A stretch of 64,000 bases of DNA from Humulus lupulus (lineage: Eukaryota > Streptophyta > Magnoliopsida > Rosales > Cannabaceae), in assembly GCF_963169125.1 (NCBI RefSeq), contig NC_084802.1:19158896-19222895 (forward strand), given 5' to 3'. The notes beneath the pieces were generated by a model. That model did no database searches. It saw only the letters and a list, made by a program, of their open reading frames with translations, and was not told the DNA's origin. A program made the position numbers and the translations under genes. Of the stretch, positions 10,286-20,216 are shown piece after piece. How positions within the stretch are numbered: position 1 is the first letter of the stretch; every line of letters begins with the position of its first letter.

Positions 10286-12396
10286 ATGGCAAAAACATCC
10301 AAGAAGACTGGACAGGTTGCTGGCGCTACACCATCCCAACCTCCTCCCCCAAATGTGGTTGAGAATGAACCACATTTGGAGTTTGATGAGGAGGAACTAG
10401 ACTCTGAAACACTGAGGCCAACGCTAGGAGTGTTGCAAGATGAGTTGGCCAATCTGAGGGTTAATCAGGAGAATGCTGCGGAGATGATGGCACTGCAGCA
10501 AAGGGAAATAGAATGCCAGCGCCAAGAGCTGAGTGAGCGGCATGCGGAAATGGATTGTCGGCAGAGGGATGCCATGGCCGCCCTTGAAGTAGCCATTCAA
10601 CTGGCTAGGAGTCAGGCTGTGCCAGTCTCCCAGCCAGATCAGCCATCAAATGCACCACCTCAAAGAGGTCCCAATCCAAGCCCTCTGCTCCAACCAGCAA
10701 GCGCTCAAAGGCTAGAGCAGCCGCCTATGGCTTAGGATGAGGTCCCGCCTAGGGATCCTAAGCAGTAACCTCCATCCCAGGCTGGTCGAGGCAATCCCCA
10801 GCGCCCAAGGCAGAATAAGGCAGGGCAGCCACCCCGTAGCCCTAGACGCCCAGGGGATGAAGAGCTGAATCTACCGAGCAGGGGGCAGTGTCCTTCTGCC
10901 AACAGGAGGAACATCGAGTCAGGCTCTGCAGTCAGGGCCCCCCCATGGCATAACAATGCACGGGGACCCAACGACTAGCGCAGGCCTCCCCCTGACGCTT
11001 AGGAAATGCTAGTCCGAGGAGGAAATAGCGTGAACAGCCGGTCATGCCATAGTCAGCCACAATTCAGAGATGGCCATGGCTATAATGAAGCTGATTCCGG
11101 TAGAGGAAATGCTGGCCGAAGAAATGAAGAAAGAGGTGGAGGCAGAAGCCCCCCACATAGAGAAAATAGGCCAGCTAGCCACAATGCTGGGGGGCAACCC
11201 AGGCAGCCGAACGTCTTTAGTCGGCTAGGAGCTAGCGAGCAGAGACGTAGAGACGATGATATGAGGGACGTACTCAATGACCACCGTGAGAGGCACGACG
11301 AATACGCTCCCTCGGCACCGGTGGCCCCAGAAGTCCCAGAAGCTGTTCAGGCTCAGATTGATGCCCTGAACTAGGCGGTACAGCAGCTGGTCGGGGGCGA
11401 CCGTCTCATATCGAGTACGATAGGAGGAGGGGCACCCTCTTTGTATAGAGGATTGTTGCGGTCGAAACCCCCAGTAAGTTCAAGATGCTTACGCTACCAA
11501 ACTTCGACGGGTATGGAGACCCAGTATCTCACGTTAATAAGTTTGAGATACAAATGGACATACAAAAAGTGTCGGAAGACGCCCGCTGCCGGATCTTCCC
11601 TGCGACACTGTCTGACAACGCCCAGGAGTGGTTCTTCAAGTTCCCTCCTGTTAGTATAGTATCTTGGGAGATGTTCGTGAAGGAATTTTATGGACAGTTC
11701 TACACGGGTCGCATACACCCCACAGAGGCCAACCAACTGGTCGAGATACGCCAGAAAGAGGGAGAGCCTTTGAAAGAATATGTCCAACGCTTCATGCGAG
11801 CAGTAGTTGGAGCCAAGACAATGGGCGATGAGGGTAAAATGATGTCTCTAACTGCTGAGGTTAGGCACCATTCACCCCTGTGGAGTAGCCTCAGAAAGAA
11901 TGGGGTAAGAAGTACCCAAGAGTTTTTGGATCGGGCTGATCGATACATCAAGCTCGAATATGCGATTGCCAACGAAGGGAAATCTCCCACAAAAGAAAAA
12001 GGGCCCAAGGAAGAACCCTCCAAAGCCGCCAACGGGTTGGGAAAGCCTAATGGCAACGGAAAAGGCAACGGGAATGGAAATAGTAGGAACGGTGGAAAAC
12101 AGGCGAACAATGAACCCTCAACTTCTGAGAGTAAACATCCCAAATGCAATCGATACAAGCCAAGATTCACCAACTACACGGCCCTTGTCAAAAGTCGAGC
12201 TGAAGTCTACCAGGCGACCAGCTCAAGCGTGCCTTACAAACGATCCGCAGCTATATGGAAAGATATCTCCTAGAGAGATACAACAAAGTTCTGTCATTTT
12301 CACAATGACTATGGGCACGATACCAATGAATGTAACCAGTTGAAAGACGAGATTGAGTTCCTGATCAGGTTAAGAAGATATGTGCGAGCCGCATGA
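10286..12396 (+). pseudogene. Gypsy gag, disrupted
   Basis: The ATG at 10286 opens a Q- and P-rich N-terminal region with a helical, Gln- and Glu-rich part (QQREIECQRQELSERH). Stops interrupt one continuous frame at about 10733, 10767, 10976, 10999 and 11372; nearly all look like Gln codons changed to TAG or TAA. A frameshift near 11470 leads to the retrotransposon gag domain at 11485 (PNFDGYGDP, then WFFKFPP and LKEYVQRF). After another TAG near 12271 comes the zinc knuckle FCHFHNDYGHDTNEC (C-x2-H-x4-H-x4-C form), then a TGA at 12394. The closest relative in the window is the gag at 61362. Confidence 0.88.
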
Positions 12397-12582
12397 GGGT
12401 CTCAACGAGAGGCTCAAGGTGGAAACGAGCAGGTGCCTGCACGCCAATGCTTGCCACCTCTACAGCCAGCTCCTGTGGCAGGCACTTTACTAACCATCTA
12501 CGGAGGCCCACATCTTGCAGGAGACAGTGGGAAGGCAAGGGAACGATACGCTTGAACCCTACGCCACGACCAGGACATCGAG

Positions 12583-13164
12583 ATGATGAGTGTGGAAGAC
12601 CGAGCACCAAAAAAGGCTCGTACAGAGGAGGAATTAATAACCTTCTTTGATGACGATGCCCAGCACGTGCGATTCCCACACTCCGATCCGCTGGTCGTAG
12701 ACGTACAAATTGCCAACATGAAGGTGAAAAGGGTGTTGGTCGACACAGGGAGTTCGGTCAACATCCTATACAAGTATTTGCTGGAAAGAATGAAGCTATT
12801 TGTCAAAGACCTGGAGCCATGCAACCAAACCATTTATGGTTTTTCCGGTGAAGGGCTCGCCCCAACACGATCGATTAGGCTTCCAATTACAGCAGGTACT
12901 GTACCTGCTAATATGACATTACTCACTGCTTTTATAGTAGTTGATTGTCCTTCAGCATACAATGCTGTGATTGGGAGACCAATTCTGGTCGACCTACGAG
13001 TCGTCACCTCGATATGGCACCTCGCCATGAAATTCCCAACAGACGTAGGGATAGGTTGCGTATTGGGAAATCAGCAGGAAGCGAGGGAGTGCTACAATGC
13101 CTCGATCACCAAGGTGAAGAAGGGTGTATCGAGAAATGTTTACGGGAAAGAGTTGCAAGTGTAA
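12583..13164 (+). pseudogene. Gypsy aspartic protease (retropepsin-like), remnant of pol
   Basis: An open frame of 193 codons. The active-site motif VLVDTGSSVNILY is at about 12736-12774, with the flanking FPHSDPLVVDVQIAN and the later YNAVIGRP of this family. The second conserved hydrophobic-Gly region is present, so the fold could be complete. The frame ends at 13164, before any RT, so it survives only as the start of a deleted pol. It lies about 190 bp after the end of gag. Confidence 0.85.
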
Positions 13165-13271
13165 ATTGATGCTCAGGCCCACTCGGGTGATAATGTCACC
13201 AAATAGGGTGTTGCCCAAAGTGAGGATAGGGATTTAGATCCTCGCTTTGGGGATTTTGAGAAAGGAAATTC

Positions 13272-13469
13272 TGTGTCGGAGATCTAGTACTTCGAAGAGT
13301 TTTCCTGAGCACCCGCGACCAAGCTGTTGGAGTACTCGGACCTAATTGGGAAGGGCCATACCAGATTGAAGAAGTCCTTCACCCAAGCACCTACAAACTT
13401 GCTCGCTTAAATGGAGATCTCGTTCCTCGCTATTGGAATGGAGAACACCTGTGCAAGTACTATCAATAA
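13272..13469 (+). pseudogene. Gypsy integrase C-terminal fragment
   Basis: A short open stretch reads VGDLVLRRVF, then GVLGPNWEGPYQIEEVL and YWNGEHLCKYYQ before TAA at 13467. NWEGPY is the GPY/F module of Gypsy integrases. RT, RNase H and the integrase zinc-binding and catalytic parts are missing between the protease (13164) and this point, so a deletion of several kilobases ends within 13165-13271. Confidence 0.85.
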
Positions 13470-14160
13470 ACAATCCTTCTTAAAGGATTGGCTTGTATTA
13501 ATTTTACTTTTTACAAGTTATGAAAAAGGGTTGGTCATTTTATGTGACTAATCTCTTATAAGTGTAAGATCTTCTTGATCATTCGTACATACACGTTTTG
13601 TCCATTTATTACGAGAAATATAAGGGACTGTGCGCAGCCAATCATTCTTGCCAATTATTGTATTTTATAAAAGTATTTGCTCATTACGTGTGTTGTTTTG
13701 CTATATTACAATTTTAATTATTTTGCTACGAGCAGTATTGTTCAAACATGTTTTGGTCAAGGCAAGTGACCAAGGACCTAAAGCTCCTCGATCACTTGGG
13801 GGGCATATAAGGTATCTAGTAGGCAAAGCATATCGAAAGGTATGTAAACACATGAGCAAAATAAGTGAAAGCATTCCAGGGTACTTAGAGTATTTTTCAA
13901 AATTTTATACTTTGTTATATCAAACCAAAGTACCATGCTAAGTTCGGTCACGCGAACAGATGTTATAATAAGATGCAAATATATTATAATATCAAAATGT
14001 ATTCTTTTACACCCCGAGCAGTCACTGCTCGGATGTAATTATTCATTTAAAAGTAAAAGCTGCCTATGCAGCAATAAATAATCAATTGGAAAATGTCTTT
14101 ACATCACGACCTATAGGCCGTGTACTTGAAAAATTAAAAGAAAAAAAATTTCAGACTACG
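13470..14160 (+). other. Spacer after pol in Gypsy element 1
   Basis: AT-rich, with no convincing coding sequence. It separates the sense pol remnant from the convergent antisense gene. Confidence 0.5.
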
Positions 14161-14304
14161 AGGCTGGAGGATCATGAGGTGTGTCCTGGTCGACGACATC
14201 TGTAGCTTCATTGTCTACCCCATCCAAGCCAGTCGCCAAGGAGATTTCGGGCGAGGTAGGTGCCCTTGCTCTCTCCTCTTCTGCCAGTCGAGCGACGCAG
14301 TGGG

Positions 14305-15558
14305 CTATCTCGGCATGCCTTGCGCGCTCGGGAAGGTAATTGAAATCAGCCCCTTGGTTGTGTTTCCAGAAGTCATAAAAACACTTACCCGTGGCATTTT
14401 GTACCTTTCCAAATTGCTGGCGTTGGCTTTTTCAAGCTCTTCGATCTGACCCTCCAAGGTTGTAGTCTCTTTTCTACTCGCAGCCAATTCCTGCTCAAGC
14501 TTTTTAGCCTCGCGATAGTTGATACGGTTGGACTCCTTGAAGTTGTCTTTTTGCTCAATGGCCTTATCCAGAGCAGTCTGCTTCTCCCTTAGCTCCGCAG
14601 CCAGTTTATTCTTCTCCTTAAGCACAGTCTCAAGCTGCTCAGCGTATTTTGCTTCGGCGGCTTTGAGTTCTTCAATGTGTCGTTGCTCCAAAGTCCTGGA
14701 CTGCTCGATGACGGCACCCGAGCGGAGCCGACCGATAGTAAGGGTTAGAATTGCATGCGATCAGAGCAAAGGTTAGACTGACTGTAGAATATAAAAGAGG
14801 TTGTCTCCACAGAAAAATATGACTTACACTGGCAAACTCATTCAATGTGCGGGTTAGGATATGGTCGACGTCCATTGTCTCCGTCGAAGCCATCGCCTCT
14901 CGGCAACGTTCGTGCTTTAAAATTTTGGTGACCCTGTCTTTGACCGATCTTAAGGCGCGACTCGTTATGTCGCCCCTGTGGAAGCAGGACCAGCTTGTTG
15001 AGTTTGGTCGGTTGAGGCAGGAGGAGACAATGTCAACTCAACAGGAGCAAGGGGAGTCTACTGCTCGAGAGGAGAAGGAGGTGTTGTTGCATTAGCCAAG
15101 GGTCCGTTTGCTGGGGGGCCTGCAGTACGGGCTTTCTTGGCCAAGGTGTTGTTGCATTACTCCAATGGCCCTCCTCGGAGGGGGTTGGTCCACATCTGGG
15201 TGCTGCTCGGGAACCTCTCCGCCAGTGGCACTCCTTGCCATTGACTCCCTCACATCCTGATGAGGGGCCAAAAGGCCGACCAGTCTCAGATTGGCCTCCA
15301 TGACCAGCTGTTTGACGCTTTTCTCTATGTTGGTCATGCTGGCTAGGAGGGCAGATCGCATCTCCATGTCTGGAGTAGGGTTTGTTCGCAACCATGGGCC
15401 TGGAACGCACTAAATTTCTAAGGAAAATGCAGCAAAAAGTTGAAGAAAGATTGACGAATAGTGGTATGAAGACCTTACCTCCATGAATGAAGGCTAAGTT
15501 GTTCGCAACCATGTCAGTTGTCAGGAAATACTCCTGATGGTACTTCCACACGTTCGAG
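14305..15558 (-). pseudogene. Antisense gene of the Tat-like element, 3' part (coiled coil)
   Basis: Read on the minus strand, this continues the antisense gene after the solo LTR. From about 14980 downward the frame runs through ALRSVKD, REAMASTETM and TLNEFAS. A donor-like GTAAGTC follows at 14827, and an AG at 14702-14701 leads in frame into SRTLEQRHIEELK, so a 127-bp intron is likely. The next 100 residues are rich in Glu, Lys and Ala with heptad-like spacing (KLAAELREKQTALDKAIEQ), typical of a coiled coil. A second donor-like GGGTAAGTG follows near 14389. The 5' half of this piece (15033-15551) is frame-disturbed. Confidence 0.65.
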
Positions 15559-15563
15559 ATATG

Positions 15564-17396
15564 TGTAATGACCCACCTACTCTAGACTTTTGGACCATTA
15601 ACGAAACTATACATACAAATCCTTAATAAAACTTACATTTGCGAAAATACCATAACTTTATTAGAAACTTGTAGAAATAAGAGTTACTTTCATAAAATAT
15701 CAAGTAGGATATGTGATCCCATTGTCTTAAAAACAAAACATAATTTAAAATAAAAGGAGTTACATAGCAAGTGCAGAAAAATACATGTAAAACCATAAAA
15801 CAAGACTACATCCTCGAAAATCGAACTCTCGACTCCTTGACTCCATTCACCACCGATACACATTCCCCAAGCATCCACGAATCTTACCGCCACTATAGCT
15901 ATTTTCCTGCACATATAAACAAAAAGGAATGAGCCTAATGCCCAGCAAGGAAAATCTACCACATAGTTCAGATACATAAATTTCATAAGAAACATAAAAA
16001 CATAACATTACACTTATTTCATATATATATATATATATACTATAATGGCCATTATTACTTGGGGTCCCATAGACTAAACAAGTCATATGCCCATGAGATT
16101 AGTGGGGTCCTACTAGCTAAGTAGGTCATATACCCATAATCTATTTGGGGTCTTGTAGTCATATGGGTCATATGCCCAAGCCTACAAACATACATATCAT
16201 AACACTTATCATAACATAAGAAACATAAGATAACATGTAAAACATATAACATATGAATTTCTATCCTATTTTCCTTACCAAAATTACCGGGATAAGAGGA
16301 CAGAGGTGGGACTTTGGAACACTCCAAAACCTTTTTGCTTAAGAACTTAGATTTCCTAACCAAAATAAAGATTAAGGTTAGAGGCTCAGTAGAAGACTAT
16401 GAGAACTTAAAATAAAATAATACCAATGAACTAAGGTGTAGAAATACCTTGAAGACTTGTAGACCAATCTAAACCTCGAACCGAAATACTATGAAACCTT
16501 ACTTCCCCAAGTGTTTGATAAGCTTATGATGATCAAGCTTATGATTTCCCCACCCAAGTGTTTACACTCTCACACTCACCTAGCAACTTGCAGCCTCTAA
16601 ACTTAGAGTAAAAGGTGAATAATGGCTGGGTACTAGGTCCTATTTATAGAGTTTAGGAATGAAATGATCTTAATTTAACTTGAATAAAAATAATGGCTTT
16701 TTAGGTGAAAATAATTTGAATAATCGTTCAGCAGAGGCTGAAGACTCGTTCAAGAAGTTATTGGACTTATCAAGAGGTTGAATGGCTGAATGGAAAAACA
16801 AATTCAAAAACTTTCAAAATAAGTTAAAGGAGGCGATATATCGCCCCTGTAGGCGATATATCGCCTGGGCCAGTATGCCCTAGGCAGTCGTGCATCGTTT
16901 CGTGTTTTCTGTATCTACGTGTTGCGATATATCGCCCCCTATAGCTGCGATATATCGACATTCGCTGATTATCTAAACACGAAATTACACATTTTTAGCT
17001 TAATTCAAATTGAGTAAACAGCCTTGACTAAGCCCTTAAACGTATTCAAAGCTGCTGACTCACCTTAGAGCATTCAAACTTTACCCTTATTAAATTTAAT
17101 CCTCAAAATACTTAATCCTTAATCACCCATACATAACATGTGCTTAAAATCCTATTGGTTCTTATCTAAACCATATAGTATAATAAATATTATCCTTAAT
17201 ATCAGCCATATTAATCAAACCTTAGGTTAACATTAATATTCTTAAACTATAGGTTAAACTTAGAAAATCTACAAGTACTACTATGAGTGTCCAAATAATT
17301 CCCGGTCTGAACCAAAAATCCACAGTCATAAAGATAATACTATAAATACTATAATACTACTATCTAACTAGCTAAGTAAAGTTTTTGGACTCTACA
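15564..17396 (-). repeat. Solo LTR, minus orientation (1833 bp)
   Basis: The plus strand reads TGTAATGACCC at the start and GGACTCTACA at the end. It is flanked by perfect 5-bp duplications ATATG (15559-15563 and 17397-17401). The same family recurs at 28240-32730. Orientation is minus because the shared box TTGCTGGGCATTAGGCTCA is read on the minus strand here and on the plus strand in related LTRs. It contains two perfect copies of GGCGATATATCGCC (16832-16845 and 16852-16865) plus partial copies. No internal coding sequence. Confidence 0.92.
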
Positions 17397-17401
17397 ATAT
17401 G

Positions 17402-18183
17402 AGTGGTGTCAGACAGGAAAGTGGGACCTGTCTCCTGGTGACAAAAGTGGAAAACCCCGTGTTTTCTTGGTTGGGGTTAGATTTGAGGTCGAACAGATAG
17501 TTGACCTCATGTGGTGTGGGGACATGCCATATTTTATGGCTATAAAGGATATAGAGTGCAGCAAGCATTCTATATCCGTTAGGAGTTATTTGAAAAGGGG
17601 AGACCCCAAAGTAATTGGCCACCACCTGAAAAAAAGGATGAAGAGGCAGGGTTACTCCTGCCTCAATGTGATACCTCGACCAGGCGCTGAAGGCGCCTCC
17701 AGGCAAGTTAGCCCGTTGGTCTTGAGTGGGTTGAAGTAATGTCGCCCCAGGGAGTCCATATTTTTTGATATAATTAGCGATCATCCTGATCATTACCCGA
17801 CTGACAGGTGCGATGTACCATTCAACATTTGGTTGAACGACACTTCGGGGCTGAGCATGAGTCTGAATGTTTGGGTCGGGGATATTCCTTTCTCGACCAC
17901 TAGTCGAGGGAATTCTAGCCTGAGGAGCGGGATGGTCTGAAGGTTTGGAAGATTTCTTTTTCTGGGCTATGGATTTTACTCTACCCATGGCTGGAAGGTT
18001 TGTCTGAGGTCTATTGGGTGGGGTTCGAGAAAAAGGAATCTCTGGTACCAGCTGCGATGGATGCTCCTCGTCTTCAAGTAATTGGGCAAGCAAGTCATCG
18101 TCGATAGGCTTCTCACCTCCCCAAGGATCTTGCATGAAGAGCTGCGAACAGAGAAAGAGGGAGGTGAGAACGAAAAGCCTCAA
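17402..18183 (-). pseudogene. Antisense gene of the Tat-like element, 5' part (plant 'gypsy-type transposon' domain)
   Basis: The minus-strand open frame ends at the solo LTR. The conserved part is WSRYHIEAGVTLPLHPFF, then NYFGVSPFQITPNGYRML and LFDLKSNP. This is the domain found in many plant proteins annotated as putative gypsy-type transposon (Pfam Transposase_28). The likely true start is the ATG at 18135 (MQDPWGGEKP), because CTGTTCGCAG just before it looks like a 3' splice site. An acidic stretch (LLAQLLEDEE) and a basic one (KKKSSKPS) precede the domain. Its biochemical role is not known to me; such antisense genes occur in Tat-lineage elements. It is broken by the solo LTR. Confidence 0.75.
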
Positions 18184-18189
18184 AATCTG

Positions 18190-18819
18190 TGCTGAAACTT
18201 AGAATAACGTTGCTCGAGTATAAAAGTTAAGCTTTTATACGATCAGCAACATTCTATCAAAAAACACCAATTTTTATACGAGCAGTTTGAAAAATAGATT
18301 GAAAAGCGAAAGTAAAAAGTTTTTCGAGAAAAAGCTTTTTCGACTCCGAAGGGGCGGGAAAAACCCAGTTTTTCAACTAGCCTAAAAATCGAATTTTTAC
18401 TTCGATTTTACGCCCTAAGACTAGAATCGCGACTACCAAACTGGCTCTTAACTCCTACAAGATGTCATCTCATCGCCTTTTGAAGCATCGGTTAACATTC
18501 CCAATCTCCCCAAAGCAGTTTCAGTCAAGAACTTAGAAATCAAGAATAGAGACAAACAAGTATTGCATGGCATATTAACAAATGAAAGGTTCGAAGAACG
18601 TACTTGTATGAAAGATGGAGTGAAGTTCTGAGGCACTAAGTTGATTCGGCTGGGCAGGAGCTTCGTGATCTGTCTGAGTTCTGGAAGTATGGCTCCTGGT
18701 TCTTCAGTTTCTTGAAGATAAAGTTAAAGTGTAAAAAGTAAAAATTGATTCTGAAGGGTCATTTATATTAGCCAAGAAGCGGTTACCAAAGTAATCATAA
18801 AAGGTAACTTTTCATGGCA
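18190..18819. other. 3' non-coding part of Gypsy element 1
   Basis: Contains likely upstream leader sequence of the antisense gene and, at the right end, a polypurine-like GGCATGGGGAAG just before or at the LTR start. No other gene is seen. Confidence 0.5.
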
Positions 18820-19612
18820 TGGGGAAGTGTGATAGCCGTCAGACAAGTTATTGGGAAACCGAAAAGACTTGATTATACATGATTGGTCACCTTTTTCGAG
18901 AAAGCATGGGCGGCTCTGACAGATTTCGTGGGGTATTCGAAGAGTTAGCTTCCTAAGTTTACTTATTGCTGGTCGCAATAAATAAACTTGGGGGAAAAAT
19001 GTTTACCCTAAAAATGGCTGCAGATGATGTGGCAAGGATTTCTCGCACGTGGTTGACACGTGGCAAAAGTGCTGCTCGACTACCGACCAAAAGCATATCG
19101 CTTCGCCAGGGGTTAATTTTTAGGTAAGACCAGGCTGGTCATGTAACCTAATTTATTTCCTTCTTAAACTATAATCTTATAATAATTGCGTTGAATGTTT
19201 CTTCATTATTATCTTGATACGTGATTATTAAGGAAAGATAGGGCACGTTGGCATATGTAACCCTCCTTGAGCCTATAAATATACATGAAATAGCTCAAGG
19301 AAGGGACTTTTGATTCCTGAATCTTTTTGTTAAGATAGAGAAAAAGAGAGAGTTATAGTGCAATTATCCATCGATTTATTGTATTTCTTTCAAGGTTGGT
19401 GAAACTCAAGAACCCGAGTTCTTTGATCACTGCTTTGAGATTCAATTTTAATAATAGCACTAAGTGGACGTAGGTCATTACCATCTTTTGGGACCAAACC
19501 ATTATAAATCCTTGGTGTTTTCTTCTCTTCCATTAGATCATCTTTCTTACTTGACGTTTTATCATTTGTCGTATATTTGACTCCGTGTCGTTGGCCAAAT
19601 CGTGGGTCAACA
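18820..19612 (+). repeat. Gypsy element 1, 3' LTR
   Basis: It matches the 5' LTR at 9446-10237 with scattered substitutions and ends GGGTCAACA at 19612. TATA box CCTATAAATATAC near 19272. Confidence 0.9.
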
Positions 19613-20216
19613 GAAGCCAACTATTGATATTCTCATTCTTTAAGATAGAGAATAAATTAAAAAAATGCTATTAATTTTTCGGCCAATAATAAATTTGGTT
19701 AGTTAATGAATATTAAATTACCAAAATAAATCAAACAAAATTTAAAAGGGGACTTTTGATATTATTTTTTTTCAAAGTTGAGATAATTATTGGTATTTAA
19801 TTAAAAAATATCTTCATTTTTTTTGAAATAATGATACAAAGGAAAACTTTATATATTTTTAAAATTTGTAATTTACCTAATCAAAATGACATTTCTTAGA
19901 TATGCAATTTTTCATATTTCATAGTTTGAAGATGGAATTAAATTGAGTAATTAATTCAAAATAGATTTTGATATTGGAACATTGTAAGAGATTTATTATT
20001 TAAGAGATTATATTTATTTTTTTGAAGAAAGATATTTAATCTCTTAGACAAAATAATTGACCAATAAGAAAATATTTTTATTAAATAATTTTGTTAGCTT
20101 CCATAAAGGTAATCATAATTAATTTATGAAGGCAACCATTTATATTATCTTTGTTCATGATTTTTTTCAAAATTAATTGTTAAATGTTAATATTAAAAAA
20201 GAATCATGACTAAAAA
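19613..20216. other. AT-rich spacer
   Basis: No coding signal, repeat or RNA gene seen. Confidence 0.6.

Larger units (their letters stand above)
9446..19612 (+). mobile_element. Tat/Retand-like Ty3/Gypsy element, internally deleted
   Basis: Two LTRs of about 792 bp (9446-10237 and 18820-19612) that look mid-90s percent identical by eye flank gag, protease, a scrap of integrase C-terminus and a long antisense gene. RT, RNase H and the integrase core are absent, so it cannot move alone. An antisense gene between pol and the 3' LTR is known from Tat-lineage elements. The flanking 5-mers (TGGCA left, GAAGC right) do not match, so a later deletion or recombination touched at least one end. Confidence 0.85.

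Noticed and set aside
12365..12833. Minus-strand open frames opposite gag and protease
   Set aside because: Shadows of the sense coding region, without domains.
15690..16363. Minus-strand open frames of about 100 codons
   Set aside because: They lie inside the solo LTR, have no domain, and the related copy at 28240-32730 does not keep them.
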